From: Glycomyces sp. TRM65418
GTDB lineage: Bacteria; Actinomycetota; Actinomycetes; Mycobacteriales; Micromonosporaceae
Length of the DNA: 64,000 bases
Direction: 5' to 3'
Assembly: GCF_019710475.1 (NCBI RefSeq)
Contig: NZ_JAJFAX010000010.1
Location: 62,001-126,000 of the forward strand
Shown here: positions 23,862 to 32,876 of the stretch, piece after piece
Position numbering within the stretch: position 1 is the first letter of the stretch
How the letters are laid out: every line of letters starts with the position of its first letter
Notes under the pieces: model-generated
What the model was told of the DNA's origin: nothing
Databases searched by the model: none
Seen by the model: only the letters and a program-made list of their open reading frames with translations
Translations under genes and position numbers: made by a program

Positions 23862-24749
23862 ATGCACAATGCTCCGGTGGGTTTCCGAAGACTGGACGAG
23901 CGGTTCACCGTCGCCGGGGACGACTACCTCGAATGCCTCTTCTCGGGAGGCCGCTGGACCGAGGGTCCCGTGTACGTGCCCTCCGGGAAGTACCTGCTGT
24001 TCAGCGACATTCCGAACGACCGGATCATGCGCTGGGACGAGACCGACGGATCGGTGAGCGTCTTCCGCTCCCCCGCCGGATACGCCAACGGGCACACGCT
24101 CGACCGGCAGGGGCGCCTCGTCTCGTGCGAGCAGGGGGCGAGGCGGGTCGCCCGCACCGAACTGGACGGCTCGATCACGGTCCTCGCCGACCGCTGGCAG
24201 GGCAAACGGTTCAACAGCCCCAACGACGTCGTGGTCGCCCGCGACGGCTCCGTCTGGTTCACCGACCCGCCGTACGGGATCACCAGCGACTACGAGGGAC
24301 ACCGGGCGGAACCGGAGATCGACGGCTGCCACGTGTACCGCATCGACTCCTCGGACGCCGTCGATCGGGTCGCCGACGACTTCCAGCGTCCGAACGGACT
24401 CGCGTTCTCGCCTGACGAGCGCGTCCTCTACATCGCCGACACGCATCGCGGCCACATCCGCCGCTTCGATGTGGACGGCGGGAAGCTCACGGGAGGCGAG
24501 GTCTTCGCCGAGTCCCCCGGAGGAAGGTTCGACGGCCTCCGCGTCGACGCCCTCGGCCGCGTCTGGGCCGCCGCGGACGGGGTCCACTGCTTCCACCCCG
24601 ACGGCGCGCACCTGGCGACCCTGCCGATCCCGCAGCCCGCCGTGTCGAACCTGGCCTTCGGCGGCCCGAAGCGGAACCGGCTGTTCATCACGGCGACGAA
24701 CTCGGTGTACTCGATCATGCTGAACACGAACGGCGCCTGGCGGCTCTAG
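23862..24749 (+). CDS. SMP-30/gluconolactonase family protein
   Basis: A 295-residue six-bladed beta-propeller of the SMP-30/LRE group, which hydrolyses sugar lactones with a bound divalent metal. Seen are GRWTEGPVYVPSGKYLLFSDIPNDRIMRWD, with the metal-ligand Glu in TEGP, then RFNSPNDVVVARDGSVWFTDPPYGI (Asn/Asp ligands) and NGLAFSPDERVLYIADT (catalytic Asp region). GAGGGG is 6 bases before the ATG at 23862; upstream extension is rejected. TATATC at 23845-23850 could be its -10. It stands alone between a secreted CBM2 protein and the peptide transporter, so its lactone is unknown. Confidence 0.88.
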   Translation: MHNAPVGFRRLDERFTVAGDDYLECLFSGGRWTEGPVYVPSGKYLLFSDIPNDRIMRWDETDGSVSVFRSPAGYANGHTLDRQGRLVSCEQGARRVARTELDGSITVLADRWQGKRFNSPNDVVVARDGSVWFTDPPYGITSDYEGHRAEPEIDGCHVYRIDSSDAVDRVADDFQRPNGLAFSPDERVLYIADTHRGHIRRFDVDGGKLTGGEVFAESPGGRFDGLRVDALGRVWAAADGVHCFHPDGAHLATLPIPQPAVSNLAFGGPKRNRLFITATNSVYSIMLNTNGAWRL

Positions 24750-24822
24750 AGGGCGCCCGGCGCCAGGGTGCGCCGGTTCAGGCTCCGGACATGTTGCAGC
24801 AATGAAAACTTTCTTCACATCG

Positions 24823-24852
24823 TTGACAACACAAGAAGTGTTCCGTCATCCT
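24823..24852 (+). promoter_or_regulatory. Promoter of the peptide-transport operon with internal dyad
   Basis: TTGACA at 24823-24828 is followed after 18 bases by CATCCT (24847-24852), a weak -10. AACAC-AAGAA-GTGTT (24828-24842) is a perfect 5+5 inverted repeat within the spacer, a position suited to a repressor. Confidence 0.5.
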
Positions 24853-24934
24853 GATCGGTACATCGAGGACCCGCGGTGCGCTCGTCACCGCAGCGCGCCC
24901 GGCGCCCGGAACCGAATGCGAGGACTTGCGCCCC

Positions 24935-26767
24935 ATGAATCCCCATGCCCTGACGCGGCGGTGCCTCTCCGCCGCAGCCGCGCTGACGCTGTCGGCGGGA
25001 GCGCTGGCGGTCGCAGCACCAGGCGCGGCGGCCCAGGAGAACGACGTCGACACGCTGATGATCGCCACGAACCAGGAGGTCGACACCTTCAACCCGTTCA
25101 AGCGGCGGTTCACGATCACCTACGAGACCAGCATGATGACGTATGAGACGCTCGTGCGGATCGGGGCGGACGGTTACGAGCCCGTCCCGGGTCTGGCGAC
25201 CGAGTGGACGGAGTCCGAGGACGGCCTGACCTGGACGTTCACCATCCGGGAGGGCAGCACCTGGTCGGACGGCGAACCGCTGACCGCCCAGGACGCGGCC
25301 TACACCTACAACCTGCTCATCGAGAACCAGGCGATCCACGACTGGAACATCGACTTCGCGGCGAACCTGGTGAGCGCCGAGGCCCCCGACGACACGACGT
25401 TCGTGCTCACGCTGGCCGAACCGGCCCCGGCCGAGGTGCTCTACCGGGAGGTGTACATCGTCCCCGAGCACGTCTGGTCCACCTACCCCGACCCGTCGGC
25501 GGACGACGCGAACCGGCTGCCGCTGGTCGGCTCGGGCCCGTTCCAGGTCACCGAGTACGAGACCGACGAGTTCATCCGGCTCGAGGCCAATGAGGACTAC
25601 TGGGACGGCGCGCCCGGCTTCGACGAGGTGGTCTACGACTACTACGTGGAGACCGACGCGGCCGTGGCCGCCCTCGAGGCGGGCGAGGTCGACATCGTGG
25701 GCTCGGGCATGCAGGGCGGCCTCAACCCGGCGCAGATCGGGGCGCTCGAGTCCCAGGGGCACGTCACGACCAACGACGCGCAGGGCCGCCGGTACGTGTC
25801 GCTCACGCTCAACCACGGCACCGTCACGCAGGACGGCACGGAGTTCGGCGACGGGCACCCGGCGCTCAAGGACCCGGTGGTGCGCACGGCGATGCACACC
25901 GCGATCGACAAGCAGGCCCTCGTGGACACCGTCCTCGACGGCAGCGGGACCCCGGCGACCTCGCTGATCCCCTCGATCTTCGAGCAGTGGCACTGGGACG
26001 GCGGCGGCGAGCTCGTCGAGTTCGACATCGACGCGGCCAATCGGATGCTCGACGACGCCGGCTACGCGCGCGGCGACGACGGCATCCGGACCATGCCCGG
26101 GGGCGGGGAGCCGCTGCGCTTCCGGTTCTACCACCACGCCGACAACACCGCGTACGCCACCGTCGTGGAGTTCGTGACCGAGTGGTGGGCCGAGCTGGGC
26201 CTGGACATCGAGGCCGAGGCGATCGAGCAGGGCACCCTGAACGACCTGGCCTACCTGGGCGAGTTCGACATCGCCTTCTCCGGCTGGGGCGTGGGCCCGA
26301 ACCCGACCGAGCAGCTGGGCATGCACACCTGCGCGGTCCTGCCGACCCTCACCGACGGCAGCGAGCGCTCCAGCGAGAACTCCTACTGCAACCCCGAGTA
26401 CGACGCGCTCCACGAGCAGCAGAAGGTCGAGTCCGACCCGGCGGCGCGCGCCGAACTCGTGAAGCGGCAGCAGCAGCTGCTCTATGAGGACGCGCCGGTG
26501 ATCTGGCTGTACTACCAGAACGTGCTGGAGGCCTACAACCACGACACGGTGACCGACATGCGCACGCAGCCGGCCGAGGGCGGCATGATCACCGGCCAGC
26601 AGGGCTTCACGTGGTCGTACTACACGGCGCGGCCCTCGAACACCGAGGAGGACGGCGGCGCGCCGGTCTGGGTGTGGGTCGCGGTGGCGGCGGCGGTCGT
26701 CGTCGCGGCGGCGGGCGCGATCGTGTTCGCGATGCGGCGCAAGCAGACGGCGGACGAACGCGAATGA
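24935..26767 (+). CDS. Peptide ABC transporter substrate-binding protein, C-terminally membrane-anchored
   Basis: A 610-residue SBP_bac_5 protein that binds oligopeptides outside the cell. It has a cleavable signal (hydrophobic core AAAALTLSAGALAVAA, AAA-Q cleavage) but no lipobox Cys, then the SBP domain (LATEWTESEDGLTWTFTIREG, near residue 85). Unusually, the C-terminus is a single transmembrane helix (VWVWVAVAAAVVVAAAGAIV) followed by RRKQ, so the protein is probably tethered by its C-terminal end rather than by a lipid. The ATG at 24935 has AGGA 10 bases upstream. It begins a nine-gene operon and overlaps the permease start (ATGA). Confidence 0.9.
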   Translation: MNPHALTRRCLSAAAALTLSAGALAVAAPGAAAQENDVDTLMIATNQEVDTFNPFKRRFTITYETSMMTYETLVRIGADGYEPVPGLATEWTESEDGLTWTFTIREGSTWSDGEPLTAQDAAYTYNLLIENQAIHDWNIDFAANLVSAEAPDDTTFVLTLAEPAPAEVLYREVYIVPEHVWSTYPDPSADDANRLPLVGSGPFQVTEYETDEFIRLEANEDYWDGAPGFDEVVYDYYVETDAAVAALEAGEVDIVGSGMQGGLNPAQIGALESQGHVTTNDAQGRRYVSLTLNHGTVTQDGTEFGDGHPALKDPVVRTAMHTAIDKQALVDTVLDGSGTPATSLIPSIFEQWHWDGGGELVEFDIDAANRMLDDAGYARGDDGIRTMPGGGEPLRFRFYHHADNTAYATVVEFVTEWWAELGLDIEAEAIEQGTLNDLAYLGEFDIAFSGWGVGPNPTEQLGMHTCAVLPTLTDGSERSSENSYCNPEYDALHEQQKVESDPAARAELVKRQQQLLYEDAPVIWLYYQNVLEAYNHDTVTDMRTQPAEGGMITGQQGFTWSYYTARPSNTEEDGGAPVWVWVAVAAAVVVAAAGAIVFAMRRKQTADERE

Positions 26768-27837
26768 TCGACGGTTCGACGACCGCGGGCGGGTCCTCGG
26801 CCGAGGACCCGCCCGCGGGACGTCCCGGAGGACCTCGCCGAGGGAGTCGGCACGGCCGCGTCTCCAGCGGGTTCGGCTGGTATCTGTTCAAGCACGCCGG
26901 CGGGGCGGCCGTGTCGCTCCTGCTGGTGCTGTTCTCGTCGTTCTTCATCTTCCGGCTCATCGCCGGGGACCCGATCGACCAGCTCACGAAGGAGCGGCCG
27001 GTCTCGCCCGAGCAGCGCGAGGCCATGCGCGCCGAGCTCGGCCTCGACCGTCCGATGTGGCAGCAGTTCTGGGACTACATCGCCGGGACCCTCACCTTGG
27101 ACCTCGGCGAGTCGTTCCAGTACCGCAGGCCGATCTTCGACCTCATCGTGGAGCGGCTCCCGGCCACGCTCCTGCTGTCGGGCACCGGCATGGTGCTCGC
27201 GGTGGCGCTCGGGTTCTGGATCGGAACGCGCTCGGGCTGGAAGCAGGGGAGCCGGTTCGACAAGGGGCAGGTCGCGACCGGGCTGCTGCTGTACTCGGCG
27301 CCCACGTTCTGGCTCGGGATGATCGTGATCCTGGTCTTCGCCCGATTCCTCGGGATCTTCCCCGTCAACGGGATGCGCTCGCCGAGCACCCCGCCGGACT
27401 TCTGGTCCCAGGCGGTCGACATCGGCCACCACCTGGTGCTGCCGGTGCTCACCTACACGGCCGTGGTCTACGCCGGGTACCTCATGATCATGCGGTCGTC
27501 CATCCTGGACGAGATCGGGAGCGACTACCTGACGACGGCCCGCGCCAAGGGCCTGCGCGACGACGAGGTGCGCCGCAGGCACGCCGTCCCGAACGCGCTG
27601 CTGCCGACCGTGACGCTGGTGTTCCTCGCCCTCGGCTCGGTCGTGAACGGCTCGATCGTCACCGAGGCGGTCTTCAGCTGGCCGGGCCTGGGCAGCCTGT
27701 TCGTGCAGTCGATCTTCTACCCGGACCGGCCGGTGCTCCAGGCCCTGTTCGTGCTGTTCTCCAGCTCCACCATCCTCGCGGTGCTGTGCGCCGAAATCCT
27801 GTACTGGTTCATCGATCCGAGAATTCGAAGGTCATGA
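26764..27837 (+). CDS. Peptide ABC transporter permease (DppB type)
   Basis: A 357-residue inner-membrane permease of the DppB/OppB class with about six transmembrane helices. The first helix GGAAVSLLLVLFSSFFIFRLI is followed by the family sequence GDPIDQLTKERPVSPEQREAMRAELGLDRP, and the EAA loop is DYLTTARAKGLRDDEVRRRHAVPNALLP, which contacts the ATPases. A hydrophilic Gly/Pro/Arg-rich N-terminal leader of about 40 residues is unusual and is encoded partly by a perfect 36-bp palindrome. It overlaps both neighbours by ATGA. Confidence 0.92.
   Translation: MIDGSTTAGGSSAEDPPAGRPGGPRRGSRHGRVSSGFGWYLFKHAGGAAVSLLLVLFSSFFIFRLIAGDPIDQLTKERPVSPEQREAMRAELGLDRPMWQQFWDYIAGTLTLDLGESFQYRRPIFDLIVERLPATLLLSGTGMVLAVALGFWIGTRSGWKQGSRFDKGQVATGLLLYSAPTFWLGMIVILVFARFLGIFPVNGMRSPSTPPDFWSQAVDIGHHLVLPVLTYTAVVYAGYLMIMRSSILDEIGSDYLTTARAKGLRDDEVRRRHAVPNALLPTVTLVFLALGSVVNGSIVTEAVFSWPGLGSLFVQSIFYPDRPVLQALFVLFSSSTILAVLCAEILYWFIDPRIRRS
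26783..26818 (+). repeat. Perfect 36-bp palindrome at the 5' end of the permease gene
   Basis: The left arm (26783-26800, beginning CCGCGGGCGGGT) is the exact reverse complement of the right arm (26801-26818), with no loop bases. In RNA it would form a very stable stem just after the start codon of the first permease. It may act as a retroregulator that favours the binding protein over the membrane components, as the malE-malF hairpin does in enteric bacteria, or as an attenuator. Confidence 0.8.
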
Positions 27838-28772
27838 CGTCGACAACGGCCTCGCCACGGGCGCTCCACCTCTCGTCGAAGCGAGCGAGACGCAAATTGG
27901 CCCGGGCGCGCCGGCGCCGGTCCTTCGCGCGGTCCTGGACCGCGTACCGCAGCCAGCGCACCGGCATGGTCGGCCTGGTCCTCCTGGGCGCCATCGTGGT
28001 CCTCGCGATCGGCGCGCCGATCCTCATCGACGAGTCCCAGCTGAGCGTCACGCAGGCCACGGGCGGGCGCATGGAGCCGCCCAGCGCGGCGTACCCGCTC
28101 GGCACCGATGAGACGGGCCGGTCGATCCTGGCGCTCACGCTGTGGGGCTCGCGGCTGTCGCTGCTGATCGGCTTGACGGCGACGGTGGTGGCGATCCTCA
28201 TCGGCACCGCGATCGGCGTGACGAGCGGCCACATCGGCGGCTGGTACGGGTGGATCGCGCTGCGGATCTCCGACTGGTTCATGGTGCTGCCGAGCCTGGT
28301 CGTGGCGATCGCGCTGCTGGCGGTGCTCGGCCGGAGCATGGCCACCACGATCACGGTGATCGCGCTGGTCTCGTGGTCGGGCACGACGCGCCTGGTGCGC
28401 GCGCAGACGCTGACGGTGCAGGCCCGGCCGTACCTGGAGCGCGCCCGCGCGCTCGGCGCGGGGCACTGGCACCAGATGACCAAGCACATTCTGCCCAACG
28501 TGCTGCCGCTGGTGCTCGCCAGCGCGACGTTGCTGGTGCCCTCGGCGATCCTCATGGAGTCGTCCCTGGCGTGGCTGGGGCTGGGCGACCCGAGCGTGGT
28601 GTCGTGGGGCTCGATCCTCAACCGCGCCTCCGACAACGGCGCGGTCTCGGCGCACGCGTGGTGGTACCTGCTGCCGCCGGGCCTGGCGATCCTGATCGTG
28701 GTGCTGGCGTTCATGATGTGCGGCCGGGCCCTGGAGGCCGTGTTCAATCCGAGGCTGCGAGGTGAGCGGTGA
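27834..28772 (+). CDS. Peptide ABC transporter permease (DppC type)
   Basis: A 312-residue permease of the DppC/OppC class. An Arg/Lys-rich cytoplasmic start is followed by the first helix GMVGLVLLGAIVVLAIGAPIL, then the periplasmic-type segment PLGTDETGRSILALTLWGSR that is diagnostic of DppC. The EAA loop is YLERARALGAGHWHQMTKHILPNVLPL. It overlaps the upstream permease (ATGA) and the ATPase downstream (GTGA), so all components are made from one message. Confidence 0.93.
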   Translation: MTSTTASPRALHLSSKRARRKLARARRRRSFARSWTAYRSQRTGMVGLVLLGAIVVLAIGAPILIDESQLSVTQATGGRMEPPSAAYPLGTDETGRSILALTLWGSRLSLLIGLTATVVAILIGTAIGVTSGHIGGWYGWIALRISDWFMVLPSLVVAIALLAVLGRSMATTITVIALVSWSGTTRLVRAQTLTVQARPYLERARALGAGHWHQMTKHILPNVLPLVLASATLLVPSAILMESSLAWLGLGDPSVVSWGSILNRASDNGAVSAHAWWYLLPPGLAILIVVLAFMMCGRALEAVFNPRLRGER

Positions 28773-29773
28773 CGCTCTTGGAGTTCCGGGACCTGCACGT
28801 GACCTACACCGGTTCGCGCGGGCGGCTCCCGGCCGTGCGGGGCGTGGACCTCACCGTGGACGCCGGGGAGACGCTCGGCATCGCCGGGGAGTCCGGCTGC
28901 GGGAAGTCGACCCTGGCGATGGCGGTGCTGCGGCTGCTGCCGAAGAGCGCGGAGGTGTCCGGGCGGATCCTGCTCGACGGGGAGGACCTGCTCGCGATGG
29001 GCTGGGGGCGGCTGCGCGCCGTGCGCTGGACCGGCGCGTCGATCGTGTTCCAGGGGGCGATGCACTCGCTCAACGCGGTGCAGCGCATCGGGCGGCAGGT
29101 GGCCGAACCCCTCCTCGTGCACGAGCGGACGACGCCGGCGAAGGCGGCGAGGCGCGCCGAGGAGCTGCTGGAGCGGGTGGGGCTGCCGCCGTCGCGGGCG
29201 CGGAGCTATCCGCACGAGCTGTCGGGGGGCCAGCGGCAGCGGGTGATGATCGCGATGGCGCTGGCGTGCGACCCGGGGCTCATCATCGCCGACGAGGCGA
29301 CGACCGCGCTCGACGTGATGGTGCAGGCCCAAGTGCTGCAGCTGATCTCGGGACTGGTGGCCGAGAAGGGGGTGGGTCTGGTGATGATCAGCCACGACCT
29401 GTCGGTGCTGTCGGCGGTGTGCGACCGGGCCGCGGTGATGTACGCGGGGCGGATCGTGGAGCAGGGTCCGGCCCGCGAGGTGTTCGCGAACGCGCGGCAC
29501 CCGTATTCGGCCGCGCTCGGGGCGGCGTTCCCGGCGATCGGCGACCTGGCCGCGCGCAAGCGCCCCGGGGGCCTGGCCGGGGATCCGCCGGATCCGTCGC
29601 GGCTGCCGCGGGGCTGCGCGTTCGCGCCGCGGTGCGCGGTCGCGGTGGAGCGCTGCGTCGACGAGTCGCCGGAGCTGCTGCCGGTGCCGACCGGCGGCTC
29701 CGCGGCGGACCCGGTGCGGACCAGTGCCTGCTTCGTCGCACAGGAAGGGGAACCTGTTGTCGCTCAACGATAG
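28769..29773 (+). CDS. Peptide ABC transporter ATP-binding protein (DppD type)
   Basis: A 334-residue ATPase of the oligopeptide class. Walker A is GESGCGKSTLAMA (about residues 38-50), signature LSGGQRQRVMIAMAL, Walker B LIIADEATTALDV, and switch His in MISHDL. The C-terminal oligo_HPY region with GCAFAPRCAVAVERC supplies the cysteines that bind an iron-sulfur cluster in some Dpp/Opp ATPases. GTG start overlaps the previous stop. Confidence 0.95.
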   Translation: MTLLEFRDLHVTYTGSRGRLPAVRGVDLTVDAGETLGIAGESGCGKSTLAMAVLRLLPKSAEVSGRILLDGEDLLAMGWGRLRAVRWTGASIVFQGAMHSLNAVQRIGRQVAEPLLVHERTTPAKAARRAEELLERVGLPPSRARSYPHELSGGQRQRVMIAMALACDPGLIIADEATTALDVMVQAQVLQLISGLVAEKGVGLVMISHDLSVLSAVCDRAAVMYAGRIVEQGPAREVFANARHPYSAALGAAFPAIGDLAARKRPGGLAGDPPDPSRLPRGCAFAPRCAVAVERCVDESPELLPVPTGGSAADPVRTSACFVAQEGEPVVAQR

Positions 29774-30743
29774 CGTGCTGTCGGCCCGGGACCTGCGGGT
29801 CGAGTTCGGGCTGCCGGGCGGGCGGGTCGCGCGGGCCGTCGACGGCGTGGACCTGGACGTGGCGCCGGGCGAGATCGTGGCGCTGGCGGGCGAGTCCGGC
29901 TGCGGCAAGACCACCTTGGCGCGGGCGCTGCTCGGTCTGGAGCGGGCCACGGGCGGGGCGATCGCGTTCGGCGGGGCGCCGCTGCGGTACTCGACGCGGG
30001 CGCTCAAGGCGTACCGGCGGCGGGTGCAGCTGGTGCTGCAGGACCCGTCGGGAGCGCTGAACCCGCGGCACACGGTCTACGACGCGGTCGCCGAGGGGCT
30101 GCGCATCCACGGGATCACCGACGACGAGCCGGGGCGGGTCGCGGAGGCGCTCTCGCGGGCGGGGCTGCGCCCGCCGGAGCAGTTCTTCCTCGCGTACCCG
30201 CACGAGCTCTCGGGCGGGCAGCGGCAGCGCGTGGTCATCGCCGGAGCGCTGGTGCTGCAGCCGAGCCTGCTCGTCGCGGACGAGCCGGTGGCGTCGCTGG
30301 ACGCGTCGGTGCGCGGCGAGATCCTCTCGCTCCTGCTGCGCCTCAAGGAGGAGCAGGGCCTGGGGGCCCTGGTGATCACGCACGACCTGGGACTGGCGTG
30401 GAGCATCGCCGACCGGATCGCGATCATGTACCTGGGCCGGATCGTGGAGCAGGGCCCGGTCGAGCAGGTGCTCACCGCGCCGCGGCACCCGTACACGCGG
30501 GCGCTGGTGTCGGTGCTGCCGGATTCTCCCGTACCGGAGCCGGTCGTGCTCGCCGGGGAGCTGCCGGACGCGTCGGACATCCCGGGCGGGTGCCGGTTCC
30601 GGCCGCGCTGTCAGGAGGTCGCCTCCGGAGCGGCCGCGCCCGTCCTCCACCAGTGCGAAGGCGAGGATCCGGAGATCCTTGGGCCGGAGTCGAAGCCGCA
30701 CGTGGTCGCCTGTCACCTCGACCGTGCGAGGATGGCGGTATGA
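29757..30743 (+). CDS. Peptide ABC transporter ATP-binding protein (DppF type)
   Basis: A 328-residue ATPase pairing with the DppD-type subunit. Walker A GESGCGKTTLARALLG, signature LSGGQRQRVVIAGAL, Walker B LLVADEPVASLDAS and the His switch VITHDL are all present; the C-terminus has the oligo_HPY cysteines (GGCRFRPRCQ). I chose the TTG at 29757 because GGAAGGGG lies 6 bases upstream and only a few residues precede the beta strand LSARDLRVEFGL. A GTG at 29724 is the alternative and would lengthen the overlap with the upstream gene. Confidence 0.93.
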   Translation: MSLNDSVLSARDLRVEFGLPGGRVARAVDGVDLDVAPGEIVALAGESGCGKTTLARALLGLERATGGAIAFGGAPLRYSTRALKAYRRRVQLVLQDPSGALNPRHTVYDAVAEGLRIHGITDDEPGRVAEALSRAGLRPPEQFFLAYPHELSGGQRQRVVIAGALVLQPSLLVADEPVASLDASVRGEILSLLLRLKEEQGLGALVITHDLGLAWSIADRIAIMYLGRIVEQGPVEQVLTAPRHPYTRALVSVLPDSPVPEPVVLAGELPDASDIPGGCRFRPRCQEVASGAAAPVLHQCEGEDPEILGPESKPHVVACHLDRARMAV

Positions 30744-31567
30744 GGATCCTGATCAGCGCCGACATGGAAGGCGCCACCGGAGTGACCTGTCCGGACGACG
30801 TGCTCCCCGGGGGACCGGGCTGGGAGCGGATGCGGCCCTTGTTCACGGACGAGGTGAACGCCGCCGTCGAGGGCCTGCACCGCGCCGGCGCGCGGGACAT
30901 CGTCGTGAACGACGCGCACTGGACGATGCGGAACCTGATGCCCGAGCGGTTCGAGTGGCCCGCGACGGTCATCACCGGCCGCCACAAGCCGCTGTCCATG
31001 ATGGAGGGCGTGCAGGACGCGGACGCCGTGGTGTTCCTGGGGTACCACGCCGGGGCCGGGATGGAGGGCGTGCTCGCGCACACCTATCTGGCGAACACGA
31101 TCACCGGTGTCTGGCTCGACGGCGTGCGCGCCAGCGAGGGCCGCCTGAACGCGGCCGTCGCGGCCGAGTTCGGCGTCCCGGTGATCATGGTGACCGGCGA
31201 CGACAAGACCGTCCACGAGGCGGAGGACTACGCGCCCAAGGCGGTCGGCGTCGCGGTCAAGGACTGCCTGTCGCGGTATGCGGCGGCGTGCCGCACGCCG
31301 AAGTGGGCGATCCGGGCGATCCGCAAGGGCGCGTCGGAGGCCGTGGCGCTCGCGGGCCGCCGCGAGCCCGTGCAGGCGGGGCCGCACCGCATCGAGGTCG
31401 AGTTTGACGCCGATCACCTGGCCGGCGCGGTCACGGTGATCCCCGGCGTGGAGCCCTCGGGCGAGCGGCGGGTGGCGTTCGAGCTGCCGACCATGTACGA
31501 GGCGATCCGGTGCTTCAAAGCGGTCACGACGATCGCGTCCGCCTCGACCGAGGAGCAGTATGGTTGA
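30740..31567 (+). CDS. dppA: D-aminopeptidase DppA (M55)
   Basis: A 275-residue zinc aminopeptidase of family M55, which removes N-terminal D-residues, with D-Ala-D-Ala and related peptides as the known substrates of B. subtilis DppA. Metal ligands appear in ISADMEGATGV (Asp7 and Glu9), NDAHWTMRN and GYHAGAG (His). It starts by ATGA overlap with the second ATPase. Its location in a peptide-transport operon, as in the B. subtilis dpp operon, supports a role in cutting imported wall-derived D-peptides. Confidence 0.93.
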   Translation: MRILISADMEGATGVTCPDDVLPGGPGWERMRPLFTDEVNAAVEGLHRAGARDIVVNDAHWTMRNLMPERFEWPATVITGRHKPLSMMEGVQDADAVVFLGYHAGAGMEGVLAHTYLANTITGVWLDGVRASEGRLNAAVAAEFGVPVIMVTGDDKTVHEAEDYAPKAVGVAVKDCLSRYAAACRTPKWAIRAIRKGASEAVALAGRREPVQAGPHRIEVEFDADHLAGAVTVIPGVEPSGERRVAFELPTMYEAIRCFKAVTTIASASTEEQYG

Positions 31568-32864
31568 CGCCCAGGCGCTCGACGAGGTCGTGCGGTTCAC
31601 GTCGGAGCTGATCCGCATCGACACCACCAATCGCGGCGGCGGCGACGGGAACGAGCGGGGGGCCGCCGAGTACGCGGCCGAGCGGCTCGCCGAGGTCGGC
31701 GTCGAGGCGCGGATCCTGGAGAAGGCCCCGAACCGATCCAATGTGGTCGCTCGGATCGAGGGGGCCGACCCGGACGCCCCGGCCCTGCTGGTGCACGGCC
31801 ACCTCGACGTGGTGCCCGCCGAGGCCGCCGACTGGAGCGTCCACCCGTTCTCCGGCGAGATCCGCGACGGGATGCTTTGGGGCCGCGGAGCGCTCGACAT
31901 GAAGAGCATGGACGCCATGGTCCTCGCGACGGTGCGGAACTGGGCGCGCTCGGGGTTCCGGCCGCGGCGGCCGATCGTGGTCGCGTTCACCGCCGACGAG
32001 GAGGCCAGCGCCGAGTACGGCGCGGGGTACCTCGCCGAGGCCCACGCGGACCTGTTCGAGGGCTGCACCGAAGGCGTCTCCGAGGCCGGCGGGTTCACCT
32101 TCCACGGCGGCCACGACCTCCGGATCTATCCGATCGCGGCGGGCGAGCGCGGCACGGCGTGGCTGCGGCTCTCGGCGCAGGGCACGGCCGGACACGGCTC
32201 GAAGGCCAACCCGGACAACGCCGTCGGCAAGCTCGCGGGCGCGATCGCCCGCATCGGCGCGCACGAGTGGCCGGTGCGGCTGACCCCGACCGTGCGGGCC
32301 GCGCTCACCGAGCTGGCGGCCCTCTACGGGGCCGAGGCGGACTTCGAGGACGTGGACGGGACCCTCGCGAAGCTCGGCCCGGCGGCGCAGCTGGTGGAGT
32401 CGACACTGCGCAACAGCGCCAACCCCACGGTGCTCCGGGCCGGGTACAAGGTCAACGTCATCCCCGAGCACGCCGTGGCCGAAGTGGACGGTCGGGTGCT
32501 GCCGGGCGGTGAGGAGGAGTTCGCCGCCACGATGGACGCCCTGTGCGGTCCCGACGTGCGGTGGGAGTACCAGCACCGGACCGCGCCGCTGAGCGCGCCC
32601 GTCGACTCCCCCACGTTCGCGGCGATGCGTGCGGCGGTCCTGAAATTCGACCCCGAGGGCCACCCGGTGCCGTTCTGCATGTCCGGCGGCACCGACGCGA
32701 AGCAGTTCGCGCGGCTCGGGATCGCCGGCTACGGCTTCTCGCCGCTGGGCCAGACGCCCGAGCTCGGCTACGGCCGGCTCGCGCACGGCGTCGACGAGCG
32801 GGTCCCCGTCGAGGGCCTGCGATTCGGACTGCACGTCCTGGACGACTTCCTGCGGAACGCCTGA
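31560..32864 (+). CDS. M20 family metallopeptidase
   Basis: A 434-residue dizinc peptidase of family M20 (ArgE/DapE/CPG2-like). The metal-binding motifs are LLVHGHLDVVPAE, WGRGALDMKS and TADEEASAEYGAGYL, where the paired Glu is the general base; GTAGHGSKANPDNA is the dimerisation-domain His region and GGTDAKQFARLG the last ligand region. The start overlaps the DppA stop by 8 bases. It probably hydrolyses dipeptides or acylated amino acids imported by the transporter; exact specificity cannot be read from sequence. Confidence 0.9.
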   Translation: MVDAQALDEVVRFTSELIRIDTTNRGGGDGNERGAAEYAAERLAEVGVEARILEKAPNRSNVVARIEGADPDAPALLVHGHLDVVPAEAADWSVHPFSGEIRDGMLWGRGALDMKSMDAMVLATVRNWARSGFRPRRPIVVAFTADEEASAEYGAGYLAEAHADLFEGCTEGVSEAGGFTFHGGHDLRIYPIAAGERGTAWLRLSAQGTAGHGSKANPDNAVGKLAGAIARIGAHEWPVRLTPTVRAALTELAALYGAEADFEDVDGTLAKLGPAAQLVESTLRNSANPTVLRAGYKVNVIPEHAVAEVDGRVLPGGEEEFAATMDALCGPDVRWEYQHRTAPLSAPVDSPTFAAMRAAVLKFDPEGHPVPFCMSGGTDAKQFARLGIAGYGFSPLGQTPELGYGRLAHGVDERVPVEGLRFGLHVLDDFLRNA

Positions 32865-32876
32865 GAGAGGGCACTC

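Noticed and set aside
24752-24764. Small hairpin GGCGC-CCG-GCGCC after the SMP-30 gene
   Set aside because: Only a 5-bp stem in GC-rich DNA; not enough for a terminator call.
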